Under the pieces are notes generated by a model. It was not told the origin of the DNA, did not search any database, and worked only from the letters and a program-made list of their open reading frames with translations. From assembly GCA_902777125.1 (NCBI GenBank), contig CACYSQ010000006.1, forward strand, positions 124,001-188,000: 64,000 bases of DNA. The letters run 5' to 3'. The position numbers and the translations under genes were made by a program. Each line of letters starts with the position of its first letter. The stretch's first letter is position 1. This document shows, piece by piece, positions 1-8,620 of this stretch. The DNA comes from Ruminococcus flavefaciens. GTDB lineage: Bacteria > Bacillota > Clostridia > Oscillospirales > Ruminococcaceae.

Positions 1-735
1 GCGGATATCCTCCTAATCGACGATATCCAGTTCTTCTCCGGAAAAGAGCGTATGCAGGAGGAATTCTTCCACACCTTCTACAAGCTGCACCAGGAGGGTC
101 ACCAGATCGTTATCACCTCGGACAGACCTCCGAAGGAGCTCCTCACCCTCGAGGAAAGGCTCAGAACAAGGTTCGAGGGCGGTCTCATGGCTGATATCTC
201 TGCCCCTGACTACGAGACAAGGCTCGCTATCATCAACAGAAAGTCCGAGCTGCTCGACCTCAAAATGCCCAGCGAGGTATCTGAATTCATGGCAAACCGC
301 CTGAAATCCAATATTCGTCAGCTCGAAGGCGCCGTTGTAAGGCTCAAAGCCCTCAACCACTTCGCAGGCAGTCCGATCACCATTTCAATGGCTCAGAGCG
401 TCATAAGGGACGTTCTCACGGACGAGCAGCCTATCCCGATAACAGTCGAGAAGATCATCGCCGAGGTCTCCAACGTCTACGGCATATCTCCCGATGATAT
501 CCGCTCAAACAAGAGGAATTCCAACATATCTATAGCGAGAAAAGTCGCTATCTACGTTGTCCGTGCAGTTGTTGATATGCCGCTTCAGGTCATAGGAACA
601 GAATTCGGAAGCAGAGATCACTCCACCATAGTTTACTCTATCAACAGTCTGAAATCCGCAATGGAAAAAGATGCCGCCCTCAAAAATCTCGTTGATGACA
701 TCATAAAGGACATTCAGGATAAGAGCAAGAATTGA
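1..735 (+). CDS. dnaA: Chromosomal replication initiator DnaA (5' end outside window)
   Basis: The reading frame is open from the first base, so this is the C-terminal 244 residues of a longer protein. It starts just before the Walker B motif LLIDDIQ, continues through the AAA+ lid, and ends with the helix-turn-helix domain IV that reads DnaA boxes; the signature stretch GSRDHSTIVYS lies at about residues 203-213. DnaA binds 9-mer boxes at oriC and opens the duplex. The next gene is dnaN after a 441-bp gap, the standard bacterial order. An internal ATG at 52 is not the start, because homology extends upstream of it. The family assignment is certain; only the N-terminal part is missing. Confidence 0.98.
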   Translation, partial: ADILLIDDIQFFSGKERMQEEFFHTFYKLHQEGHQIVITSDRPPKELLTLEERLRTRFEGGLMADISAPDYETRLAIINRKSELLDLKMPSEVSEFMANRLKSNIRQLEGAVVRLKALNHFAGSPITISMAQSVIRDVLTDEQPIPITVEKIIAEVSNVYGISPDDIRSNKRNSNISIARKVAIYVVRAVVDMPLQVIGTEFGSRDHSTIVYSINSLKSAMEKDAALKNLVDDIIKDIQDKSKN

Positions 736-1176
736 ACTCCTGCTCAACGTTAAAATTGTTGAAAACCATCTTTTACACAGACTTTTCAACAAAAATGTTG
801 AAACTTGTGTTAGCGGATATCCGCTTGTCAGACTGAAATATTTCCCCGGAAAGATTTCTTTTAAACAGTTTTTGACATTCAACATCAAACACTTTCAAGA
901 CAAAGGATATCATCTGAGAAAAGTCTCCCGGTTTTTCCACCGGATATTTAACCTTTCCCCAACAATCACAAACAGCTTCAACACTTTTTCCGGCAAGAGG
1001 AAAAGCTTTCAAGATTTTCACAAATCTCACAACAGTCCCGTGTTGATGCTCTGAAGACCGTATAAATACAAAAACAGGCTGTTCCAACTTTTCCACAGCC
1101 TATACAACAACAACAATATCTATTCTTATCTTATCTTTTCTTAAAGATCACATTTTTCGTTTACGGAGGTAAATAA
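736..1176. promoter_or_regulatory. dnaA-dnaN intergenic region with degenerate DnaA-like boxes
   Basis: This 441-bp AT-rich gap holds no gene. Box-like sequences are TTTTCCACA at 1089-1097 (one mismatch to TTATCCACA), TTTTCCACC at 933-941, and weaker TTTTACACA at 771-779 and TTTTCACAA at 1015-1023. TTCAAC/GTTGAA motifs are frequent, including an inverted pair TTTCAAC (784-790) and GTTGAAA (797-803). The last part before dnaN is pyrimidine-rich. In Firmicutes oriC often lies in this gap or upstream of dnaA. No perfect TTATCCACA was found here, so the origin role is only an inference. Confidence 0.5.
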
Positions 1177-2280
1177 ATGAAATTCATTTGCAGCAAGGAA
1201 GCTATCAGTGAAGCAGTCACCAATGTTTCAAGAGCAGTATCACCTAAATCCACTATACCTGCCCTTGAAGGAATAAAGGTAAGGGTAGCTGACGGAAGCG
1301 TCGAGCTCACCGCATATAATCTCGAAATGGGTATACGCACATCTATCGCAGCCGAAACTGAGGGCTCAGGCGAATTCGTGGTAAGCGCAAGGCTTTTCAG
1401 TGAATTCACAAAGCGTATGTCCGGCGACGATATAACCTTTGACGTCAACGACGACCTCGTTATAAATATGTCATGCAGTGCTACAGAGTGCAGCTTCTCT
1501 GCAATGTCAGCCTATGAGTTCCCGGATCTCCCGAAGGTAGATGCCGAGAGGTCCTTCACCGTCAAGCAGACGCTCCTCCGCTCCATGATAAGCCAGACCA
1601 GCTATGCTGCATCAGTGAACGAGAGCAAGCCTGTTCTCACGGGCGAGCTTTTCGATATTGCTGACGGCACCTTCAACCTCGTTGCTATCGACGGCTTCCG
1701 TCTTGCTATCAGAAGCGAAAAGACCGACTGCTCAGAGGCTTACCACTTCGTAGTTCCGAAGAAGACCCTCATGGAGCTTTCAACACTTGTCAGGGACGAC
1801 GACGAAAAGCTTTGCAGGATATTCACGAACGACAGACATATAATATTCGAGCTTGATAATATCATTCTGATATCAAGACTTCTCGAGGGTACCTTCCATA
1901 ACTATAAGCTCAGCATTCCCGAGAGCTTCAAAACTGAGGTCATCATCAGCAAGAGAGACCTCACGAGCTGCATGGAACGCTGCTCGCTCCTTATCGACGA
2001 CAAGAACAAGTCTCCGATACGCTGCGAGGTCGGAAACGGCGTCATGAAGATAAGCTGCAAGACCGGCATAGGTAAGATCAACGATGCTATATCTGCCGAT
2101 ATTTCGGGCGAAACTGTTACTATCGGCTTCAATAACAGGCTCATGCTCGAGGCTCTGAAGGCTGCCGAGGGCGACAAGGTAAGGATTCGCTTCAACGGTG
2201 CGATGAAGGTCATAGAGCTGCTTCCGCTTGAGGGCGAGAGCTATATCTTCCTTGTAATGCCTATCCAGCTCAAAAACTGA
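1177..2280 (+). CDS. dnaN: DNA polymerase III beta subunit (sliding clamp)
   Basis: This 367-residue protein has the usual length and three-domain pattern of the beta clamp, beginning MKFICSKEAISEAV and ending with the family-typical VMPIQLKN tail (residues 360-367). It forms the ring that tethers the replicative polymerase to DNA. The ATG at 1177 follows GGAGGT with good spacing. It lies after dnaA and before yaaA and recF, the classic order. Confidence 0.98.
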   Translation: MKFICSKEAISEAVTNVSRAVSPKSTIPALEGIKVRVADGSVELTAYNLEMGIRTSIAAETEGSGEFVVSARLFSEFTKRMSGDDITFDVNDDLVINMSCSATECSFSAMSAYEFPDLPKVDAERSFTVKQTLLRSMISQTSYAASVNESKPVLTGELFDIADGTFNLVAIDGFRLAIRSEKTDCSEAYHFVVPKKTLMELSTLVRDDDEKLCRIFTNDRHIIFELDNIILISRLLEGTFHNYKLSIPESFKTEVIISKRDLTSCMERCSLLIDDKNKSPIRCEVGNGVMKISCKTGIGKINDAISADISGETVTIGFNNRLMLEALKAAEGDKVRIRFNGAMKVIELLPLEGESYIFLVMPIQLKN

Positions 2281-2313
2281 CATTTTCTGACATGATACAA
2301 AGGAAGTGAGAAT

Positions 2314-2751
2314 GTGAGATACAGAACTTTTCCCCACGCAAAAACCGCTACGGTCCTTTCATGGACTACCGGAATAATTTCTGCGGTATGCGGCATAGCA
2401 GCGATAGTTATAGGGATACTGCTCATATTCGCAAAGGTGCTTCACAAAATGGATATATCCCTGTTCGGCGTGAAATACAAGGTCAATTCCGACTGGATAA
2501 AGATCGAGATTATCCTCGCCGCAGCAGCACTGATACTCATGCTCGTATCAAAATTCGGCGGAAGAAAACTCGCCGAGGTCACTATCCGCAGAAAGATAAA
2601 GAAAAGCGTGAAATTCGCATATAACTACTGCTGCGAGGACCCGAGCTACTATAAATATGCGGCTTCTCTGAACAGGGACTTTGCAGTAAAATACGGTCTT
2701 GATCTGAATACTCTCACCATCGTTGAGAGAAGCAGATACAGAAGAAGATGA
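2314..2751 (+). CDS. Hypothetical two-segment membrane protein
   Basis: This 145-residue protein is not a recognised family. It starts at a GTG preceded by AGGAAG. Two hydrophobic segments (about residues 15-42 and 62-80) are followed by a basic cytosolic tail. The tail has the pattern K..YNYC..DP..Y......N..FA.KYGLD, which recurs in the 128-residue protein at 57659-58045, so the two look like paralogues. It sits between dnaN and the S4-domain gene, where B. subtilis has nothing comparable, and is probably cotranscribed with them. Function unknown. Confidence 0.75.
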   Translation: MRYRTFPHAKTATVLSWTTGIISAVCGIAAIVIGILLIFAKVLHKMDISLFGVKYKVNSDWIKIEIILAAAALILMLVSKFGGRKLAEVTIRRKIKKSVKFAYNYCCEDPSYYKYAASLNRDFAVKYGLDLNTLTIVERSRYRRR

Positions 2752-2761
2752 GGCGTAAGCT

Positions 2762-2974
2762 ATGAGTAAAAGCTCAGTTAAAATAACAACAGAATTCATA
2801 AAGCTCGATGCGCTGCTTAAATTCGCATCGCTGACCGGTTCCGGCGGAGAGGCAAAGGCTCTTATCCAGAACGGAGAGGTCCGCGTTAACGGCGAGGTAT
2901 GCACCATGAGAGGAAAAAAGATACGTCCTGGAGATACTGTTGCTCTCGGAGACAATGAGGTAACGGTGGAGTGA
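2762..2974 (+). CDS. yaaA: S4-domain RNA-binding protein (YaaA/RlbA family)
   Basis: This 70-residue protein is essentially one S4 RNA-binding fold, with [18 protein letters not shown] followed by [10 protein letters not shown] and the GD.V motif. The small S4 protein between dnaN and recF is conserved across Firmicutes (B. subtilis YaaA/RlbA). It is probably involved in ribosome assembly, an inference from homology. Its TGA overlaps the GTG start of recF, suggesting translational coupling. Confidence 0.9.
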   Translation: MSKSSVKITTEFIKLDALLKFASLTGSGGEAKALIQNGEVRVNGEVCTMRGKKIRPGDTVALGDNEVTVE

Positions 2975-4095
2975 ACATAACCTACGCCGAGATAGATGGC
3001 TTCCGCAACCTGAAAGGGATATCCTTCGAGCCCGACCCGAGATACAATATCATTGTAGGTCCCAACGCTCAGGGAAAGACCAACCTCCTTGAAGCAATGT
3101 GGATACTTTCCGGCTGCCGGAGCTTCCGCGGTTCAAAGGAAAAGGACTTCGTGGCACTTGACGGGAACCGTATGTACTCGCGGATACGCCTGCGTGACAG
3201 CGTCCGCGAGCATAAGATAAGCTATGAGATGACAAAGGGCTCGAATGCTCAGAAAACGGTCTTTCTCAACGGTGTCAAGCAGAAGGGTACAAGAGCGCTT
3301 TTCGATGTTTTCAAGTGCATAGCCTTTATCCCGGACGACGTCGATATCATCAAAGGCTCGCCCGAAAAAAGGCGTAATTTCGTGGATATGGCAGCTTCAC
3401 AGCTCAATCCGCTGTTCGTAGTCCATATCGCAAAGCACAATGCCATAATGAATCAGAGAAATGCCCTCCTCAAGGAGATAATGCAGGGCTCTGCAAACGG
3501 GAATATCCTCGAAATATGGGACAGACAGGCTGCTCATGAGGGCGTTCTGATATCCTATATGCGGAGTGAGTATATCACAAGGATAAATGAGATATGCGGA
3601 AGGCTCTATCAGACCATTTCAGGCGGCGATGAGAAGCTCGAGCTCGAATACAGGTCAAATGTTTTCCGTCCGGAGGACTTTGAAAAGCCATGCGGCGAGG
3701 AGGCTTTCGAGCGCTACTTCAGAAAGCTCAGGGAAACTGCCGAGTATGACATAAGGACAGGCTCGACGCATTCCGGAGTTAACCGCGATGAGATATCCAT
3801 AAAGATAAACGGCGTAAGTGCGCGGGATTTCGGCTCTCAGGGACAGGTCAAGAGCGCCGCGCTCGTCATGAAGCTCGCACAGGCAGAGATATTCACCAAG
3901 AGGTCAAAGGACCCTCCGGTAGTGTTTCTTGACGATGTCATGGGAGAGCTTGACGAGAAACGTCAGAAATTCGTGTTCGACATGATAAAGTCGATGCAGG
4001 TCTTCCTCACCACCCCGAACGAAAGTGCGCTTCTCCCCGAAATAAAGGGAAAGATCCTGCGTATAAGCGGCGGCAGCATAACGGAGGAAGCCTGA
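2971..4095 (+). CDS. recF: DNA replication and repair protein RecF
   Basis: RecF is an SMC-like ATPase that helps load RecA onto gapped DNA together with RecO and RecR. The 374-residue protein shows Walker [10 protein letters not shown] near residues 31-39, the family signature [11 protein letters not shown], and Walker [13 protein letters not shown]. The GTG start overlaps the yaaA stop (GTGA). Its own TGA overlaps the next ATG (ATGA), so yaaA-recF-remB form a tightly coupled unit. recR lies in this window at 22.3 kb. Confidence 0.97.
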   Translation: MNITYAEIDGFRNLKGISFEPDPRYNIIVGPNAQGKTNLLEAMWILSGCRSFRGSKEKDFVALDGNRMYSRIRLRDSVREHKISYEMTKGSNAQKTVFLNGVKQKGTRALFDVFKCIAFIPDDVDIIKGSPEKRRNFVDMAASQLNPLFVVHIAKHNAIMNQRNALLKEIMQGSANGNILEIWDRQAAHEGVLISYMRSEYITRINEICGRLYQTISGGDEKLELEYRSNVFRPEDFEKPCGEEAFERYFRKLRETAEYDIRTGSTHSGVNRDEISIKINGVSARDFGSQGQVKSAALVMKLAQAEIFTKRSKDPPVVFLDDVMGELDEKRQKFVFDMIKSMQVFLTTPNESALLPEIKGKILRISGGSITEEA

Positions 4096-4358
4096 TGTAT
4101 CTTCATATTGGAAACAACTATTCGGTAGATATCAGAGACATCGTAGGGATATTCGACATTGAGAATACGACCGTTGAAAAGTGGACGAAGCTGCTTCTCG
4201 AAAGAGCTGAAAAGGAAAGACACTGCGTCTATACCACCTACGAGATGCCGAAAAGCTTCATCATAACGGTGAAGAACGGCACGGAGAGGATATATATATC
4301 CCAGCTTTCGGCATCGACCCTGCGGAAACGCCTTGACAGCGGTAAATTTGGATATTGA
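4095..4358 (+). CDS. remB: RemB-like DUF370 protein (YaaB family)
   Basis: This 87-residue protein has the DUF370 hallmark N-terminus, with HIGNNYSVDIRDIVGIFDIE followed by a C-terminal part with YIS.LS..TL.KR. In B. subtilis RemB lies between recF and gyrB, as here, and its paralogue RemA is a DNA-binding regulator of matrix and osmolyte genes. It overlaps recF by one base, and its stop codon is directly followed by the ATG of the transposase gene, so the insertion left this gene intact. Confidence 0.88.
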   Translation: MYLHIGNNYSVDIRDIVGIFDIENTTVEKWTKLLLERAEKERHCVYTTYEMPKSFIITVKNGTERIYISQLSASTLRKRLDSGKFGY

Positions 4359-4886
4359 ATGGGATTTTATAATAGAAAACTGAACAGATTGAAATATTAT
4401 GATTATTCATTGAATGGAATGTACTATTTGACCATATGCACAAAAAACAGGATACAGTATTTATCAGAAATACGCGATCCTGTAGGGAACGCCGCCCTCG
4501 GCGTTCCTATAGTAGAACTAACAGGATATGGTAAAATTGTAAATGATAATATTTTAAAAATTAATGAGATCTATAGATATGTTTCTGTTGTTAATTATGT
4601 TATAATGCCGGATCATATTCATTTGATATTATTTGTTTCGGATTATGAAGAAAAACAGGAAACATCAGGAACGCCGCCCTCGGCGTTCCCTACAAAGTCG
4701 GTTTCCCAGATAGTTAACGGATTAAAGGCAATTTCATCAAAACAGATAGGTTTTTCGATATGGCAGAAATCCTTCCACGACCATATCATCAGAAACAAGG
4801 CAGAATTTCAGGAAATTTACCAATACATTGAAAATAACCCGATAAATTGGGCAAATAATAAATTCAACCAAAACCTTTGGAGGTAA
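4359..4886 (+). CDS. REP-associated tyrosine transposase (RAYT, TnpA-REP, Y1/HUH family)
   Basis: This 175-residue protein is a single-domain Y1 transposase of the IS200-like REP-associated group. It has the HUH metal motif PDHIHLIL (His86, His88) and the C-terminal block WQKSFHDHIIRN followed by YQYIENNPINW, in which Tyr155 aligns with the catalytic tyrosine of E. coli TnpA-REP. Such enzymes nick and join single-stranded hairpins. No IS ends flank it. The ATG directly follows the remB stop, and its last codons (TGG AGG TAA) supply the ribosome site of gyrB, so it is fitted into the operon. The gene is clearly more AT-rich than its neighbours, which suggests transfer. Two GTAG-foot palindromes lie inside its reading frame and encode an insertion around residues 42-50 and 103-112. 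Confidence 0.9.
   Translation: MGFYNRKLNRLKYYDYSLNGMYYLTICTKNRIQYLSEIRDPVGNAALGVPIVELTGYGKIVNDNILKINEIYRYVSVVNYVIMPDHIHLILFVSDYEEKQETSGTPPSAFPTKSVSQIVNGLKAISSKQIGFSIWQKSFHDHIIRNKAEFQEIYQYIENNPINWANNKFNQNLWR
4482..4507 (+). repeat. REP-like hairpin inside the RAYT gene, copy 1
   Basis: A GTAG foot (4482-4485) is followed by a perfect 9-bp hairpin, GGAACGCCG-CCCT-CGGCGTTCC (4486-4507). It lies in frame in the transposase gene, at residues of sequence VGNAALGVP. Its foot and palindrome match the family dispersed through the window. Confidence 0.85.
4668..4693 (-). repeat. REP-like hairpin inside the RAYT gene, copy 2 (inverted)
   Basis: The same 9-bp palindrome occurs at 4668-4689, followed by CTAC at 4690-4693, so this copy is in the opposite orientation to copy 1. 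Stem and foot match copy 1 exactly after reversal; only the four loop bases differ in sense. It encodes SGTPPSAFPT without breaking the frame. Confidence 0.85.
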
Positions 4887-4889
4887 AAA

Positions 4890-6857
4890 ATGAGTCAGCA
4901 GAATAATTACGACGAAAACGACATACAGGTCCTTGAAGGACTTGAGGCTGTACGGAAGCGTCCCGGAATGTACATAGGCTCGACGGGTCCCGGAGGACTT
5001 CACCACCTTGTGTACGAAATAGTGGACAACTCCATTGACGAGGCTCTTGCAGGCTACTGTACCGAGATAACGGTCGAGATACTTCCCGGCGATATTATCC
5101 GTGTATCTGACAACGGACGAGGCATACCCGTCGGCATACACCCTAAGGAGGGTATCTCTGCGGCAACAGTCGTATACACCATACTCCACGCAGGCGGAAA
5201 GTTCGGCGGTGGCGGCTACAAGGTCTCCGGAGGTCTCCACGGCGTAGGAGCCTCGGTAGTAAATGCGCTTTCGGAGTGGCTCGAGCTGACCGTAAGGGAC
5301 GGCAAGAACGTGTGGTTCCAGCGTTTTGAACGCGGCCACTATGACGAGCAGCTGAAGATAATCGACACTACCGATGTTACCGGAACAACAGTAATGTTCA
5401 AGGCTGACCCCGAGATATTCGAGAGCACGGTCTATGATTACGAGACTCTTCTGAGAAGGCTTCGTGAGCAGGCATTCCTCAATGCAGGAATAAAGATAGT
5501 ATTCACTGACAAGCGTGACGAGGAGAACATTCAGGGCGAAACCCTGCACTACGAGGGCGGTATACGCCAGTTTGTAGAGCATATCCACAAGGTAAGGGAG
5601 TATGAACCTCTCAGCAATGAGGTAATATATGTTTCGGGAATGCAGGGAGACTCCTTTGCTGAGATAGCCATGCAGTACAATGACAGCTACAACGAGGTAG
5701 TTCTGTCCTTTGCGAACAATATCCACACAAAGGACGGCGGCTCGCATGAGACCGGCTTCAAGAACGCTCTTGTGAAGGTAATAAACGAATACGGCAAGAA
5801 ATTCGGCAAATTCAAGGAAAAGGAAAGCTCCAAGAAGGGCAAGGACGCTCCAAAGAAGGAGATCGAAAGTCTCAGGCGTGAGGACGTTTTAGAGGGACTT
5901 ACAGCAATAGTCTCCGTCAAGCTCACCGAGTGTGAATTTGAGGGACAGACAAAGGGACGTCTCGGAAATCCCGAAGTAAAGCCTTTTGTAGAAAAGCTCG
6001 TTACCGAGAAGCTGATGAATTTCCTTGAGGAAAACCCGGATACAGCAAATATAATCTTTGAGAAGTGCCTTTCCGCCTACAGGGCGAGAGAGGCTGCAAA
6101 GAGGGCAAGGGAAGCCGAGCGCAAGAAGAACGCATTCGGAAGCAACTCCATGCCCGAAAAGCTCGCAGACTGTGCAGAGCGTGACAACCGCTACACCGAG
6201 GTCTACATCGTCGAGGGAGACTCTGCGGGAGGCTCCGCAAAGCAGGGACGTGACCGCCGCTATCAGGCGATACTTCCCCTCTGGGGCAAGATGCTCAACG
6301 TTGAGAAAGCCCGTATCGACCGAATTTACGGCAACGACAAGCTCGAACCGGTAGTTACTGCCCTTGGAACAGGTATCGGTGAGGACTTCGATATCGAAAA
6401 GCTCCGTTACGGCAAGGTCATAATCATGGCTGATGCCGATGTTGACGGTATGCACATAAGAACACTCCTGCTGACCTTCTTCTTCCGCTACATGAGACCT
6501 CTCATAACCAACGGAAACGTCTATATAGCGCAGCCTCCGCTTTTCAGAGTTGAGCGCAAGAAGAAGATATACTACGCATTCTCAGATGAGGAACGCGACA
6601 GGTATATCGCCGAGCTCTCGGAGGACGGCAAGTACAAGGACGTCGAGGTTCAGCGCTACAAGGGTCTTGGTGAAATGGACCCCGAACAGCTCTGGGAGAC
6701 AACTATGAACCCTGAAAGCCGTACTATCGTGAAGATAGGCATGGAGGACGCGCTCAGAGCAGATGAGACATTCACCATACTCATGGGCGACAAGGTCGAG
6801 CCAAGACGCGCTTTCATCGAAAAGAACGCAAAATTCGCGCAGGATCTGGATATATAA
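4890..6857 (+). CDS. gyrB: DNA gyrase subunit B
   Basis: This 655-residue ATPase subunit of gyrase carries the GHKL ATP-binding motifs ([33 protein letters not shown]) and the TOPRIM motifs [14 protein letters not shown] and [11 protein letters not shown]. It supplies ATP-driven strand passage for negative supercoiling. The ATG at 4890 follows TGGAGGT, which overlaps the end of the transposase gene. In the segment [10 protein letters not shown] a tryptophan replaces the lysine found at E. coli position 447; related Clostridia are recalled to share this. gyrA follows after three small membrane-protein genes. Confidence 0.98.
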   Translation: MSQQNNYDENDIQVLEGLEAVRKRPGMYIGSTGPGGLHHLVYEIVDNSIDEALAGYCTEITVEILPGDIIRVSDNGRGIPVGIHPKEGISAATVVYTILHAGGKFGGGGYKVSGGLHGVGASVVNALSEWLELTVRDGKNVWFQRFERGHYDEQLKIIDTTDVTGTTVMFKADPEIFESTVYDYETLLRRLREQAFLNAGIKIVFTDKRDEENIQGETLHYEGGIRQFVEHIHKVREYEPLSNEVIYVSGMQGDSFAEIAMQYNDSYNEVVLSFANNIHTKDGGSHETGFKNALVKVINEYGKKFGKFKEKESSKKGKDAPKKEIESLRREDVLEGLTAIVSVKLTECEFEGQTKGRLGNPEVKPFVEKLVTEKLMNFLEENPDTANIIFEKCLSAYRAREAAKRAREAERKKNAFGSNSMPEKLADCAERDNRYTEVYIVEGDSAGGSAKQGRDRRYQAILPLWGKMLNVEKARIDRIYGNDKLEPVVTALGTGIGEDFDIEKLRYGKVIIMADADVDGMHIRTLLLTFFFRYMRPLITNGNVYIAQPPLFRVERKKKIYYAFSDEERDRYIAELSEDGKYKDVEVQRYKGLGEMDPEQLWETTMNPESRTIVKIGMEDALRADETFTILMGDKVEPRRAFIEKNAKFAQDLDI

Positions 6858-6858
6858 T

Positions 6859-7461
6859 ATGGAAGAAAACTACAAGCTCGAAAAGGAATACCGTGTGCCG
6901 TATGAGACCTTCAAGGAGGCTTACAAGGCATACCAGAAAAAATTCGTAAGACCGAAAAGCATCATATTCACGATAATATTCCTGATACTTGCGGGGGATT
7001 TCGTCTATGCGGCGATAAAAGCTCCGGATAACCGTCTTGTTTACCTGCTGATAATGGTATGTATAGCGCTTGCATTCAGGGAATGGTACAATCCCAAGCG
7101 CATATTCAGGAACGTTTCCGATACGGTCCGCGAAATGGGCGAGCCGGTCTACAAAATAGGCATAGCTGAGGATCACATCGACATTTCGACCGTAGCGGTC
7201 GAGGAAGCTGAGGAGGAGGAGGCTCCGGCGGAAAGCTCTGAGGAGGAAGATGCTGCTGATGAGGCTGACCTCCCGGAGGACTTCGACCCATACCCGGAAA
7301 GATCAGTGCTGAAGCTCGACGAAGACTTCGGACTGCTTGAGTATGAGAAGTTCTTCCTTCTGCTCGAAGGCAAGAGAGTGTTCTATATACTGCCGAAGGA
7401 GGGCTTTTCCGAGGAAGAGCTGGAAACGGTAAGGGCTGCGAAAAAGGATAATGCGAAATGA
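6859..7461 (+). CDS. Hypothetical membrane protein with acidic insert (YcxB-like)
   Basis: The ATG at 6859, one base after the gyrB stop, gives a 200-residue product. Two hydrophobic segments lie at about residues 33-53 and 59-76. A cytosolic part follows with a strongly acidic run (residues 110-150, rich in Glu/Ala/Asp), then a fold ending FFLLLEGKRVFYILPKEGFSEEE. That last block resembles YcxB-type domains, where a short beta unit ends in a proline-rich turn. The assignment is tentative and the function unknown. It overlaps the next gene by ATGA. Confidence 0.7.
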   Translation: MEENYKLEKEYRVPYETFKEAYKAYQKKFVRPKSIIFTIIFLILAGDFVYAAIKAPDNRLVYLLIMVCIALAFREWYNPKRIFRNVSDTVREMGEPVYKIGIAEDHIDISTVAVEEAEEEEAPAESSEEEDAADEADLPEDFDPYPERSVLKLDEDFGLLEYEKFFLLLEGKRVFYILPKEGFSEEELETVRAAKKDNAK

Positions 7462-7766
7462 ACGATCAGAATGATAATAATGATGAAAATAATAACGGTT
7501 ATAACGGCATGAATAATGATGACCCGAGAAAGAAGTATTTCGTAAACGGCTTCGATATGAATGATAACCATAACTACGACAATTACAAGTACAATGAGAA
7601 TTACAAGAAAAACAAGATAAGAACAAATCTTGATCTTGTATTCCTGATATCTGTTCTGGTCGTGGTTCTTACCTGCCTCACCATGTGCTCAATAGGCTGT
7701 GAAGCTCTTGACGGGATATATCCGGACGAAGACTGTCTGCGGACATCTGTATCTATGATTGAATAA
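7458..7766 (+). CDS. Asn/Asp-rich small membrane protein
   Basis: This 102-residue protein has an extremely Asn/Asp-rich N-terminal half (residues 1-50), one hydrophobic segment (about 58-77), and a short Cys-containing tail. It overlaps the preceding gene by ATGA, and the next gene begins 9 bp downstream after AAGGAG, so it is part of a small cassette between gyrB and gyrA. No family is recognised. Confidence 0.65.
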   Translation: MNDQNDNNDENNNGYNGMNNDDPRKKYFVNGFDMNDNHNYDNYKYNENYKKNKIRTNLDLVFLISVLVVVLTCLTMCSIGCEALDGIYPDEDCLRTSVSMIE

Positions 7767-7775
7767 GGAGCAATT

Positions 7776-8558
7776 ATGCTGAGAAAGGATAAAAACGACG
7801 AGGATCATTATTATCAGTATGATGACAGTGATTTCAATGATTACGGTCTGGACAGGGATTTTGACAAGATAAAGCCTCAGAAGGCAAAAATAAAGGTATC
7901 ACGCATTAGTAAAGCGCTTGTCATATCCCTTGTATTCATCGGCTTGGCATTCGTATCCTGCGTAAGATCATGCTCTCCGAAATCATCAAAAGACGTGGAA
8001 AAAGAACTCGAAAAAAAGTACGGCAAAAGTTTCAGCTATGTCGGAGAAGATAAAGAGTACGGTACTACATATTTAGATGAAGGAAACAATGAACGGCGCG
8101 GAAGTGATACCACCATCTACTATTACAAAGATGATGAAGGCAATGAATTTGAAGTAAGATGCAATGAGAACGGTTTTTTCGGAAATGACTTCTACTACAT
8201 GGATAACTATGAGGCAGCTTATTTCAATGCCCATGCCGGTGAATTCCTGTCTGATTTTGAAAAAGCAGGGATAGAAACAAAATATAATATGACCAAGGCA
8301 ATATATTTCAATATCGAAAGCTACGAACAGCTTGAAGGGCTTACTGATGAAGACAAAAAGCTCAGACAGAAACTAAGTGAAACATTTACAAAAAAGGATT
8401 CCTATATACATTCCGAACCGAATATGTCCAATGCTGTTCTGATGTTCTGCCACGAAGATATAATGATAACCTATAACTGTTTTGATATAGACGATGTTAA
8501 GGAAGATTATATCGACCATGTAAGAAAAGGTGAAATAAAAGAGAAGCTCCCGGAGTAA
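7776..8558 (+). CDS. Hypothetical membrane-anchored protein
   Basis: The 260-residue product begins with a charged Asp-rich cytosolic stretch (residues 1-45) and has one hydrophobic segment (about 46-65, ALVISLVFIGLAFVSC). A soluble domain follows, probably outside the membrane, with many Tyr, Asp and Glu residues. The start is preceded by AAGGAG. Its general plan (acidic N-terminus, single segment, Cys pair) resembles the smaller gene upstream. No known family was recognised. The codon use is somewhat more AT-rich than in gyrA. Confidence 0.65.
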   Translation: MLRKDKNDEDHYYQYDDSDFNDYGLDRDFDKIKPQKAKIKVSRISKALVISLVFIGLAFVSCVRSCSPKSSKDVEKELEKKYGKSFSYVGEDKEYGTTYLDEGNNERRGSDTTIYYYKDDEGNEFEVRCNENGFFGNDFYYMDNYEAAYFNAHAGEFLSDFEKAGIETKYNMTKAIYFNIESYEQLEGLTDEDKKLRQKLSETFTKKDSYIHSEPNMSNAVLMFCHEDIMITYNCFDIDDVKEDYIDHVRKGEIKEKLPE

Positions 8559-8620
8559 GCTCTCCGGCAGTTCCCAAAAAAATAAATTGAATTCAAATCT
8601 CTCTACAGGAGGTAAAAAAC

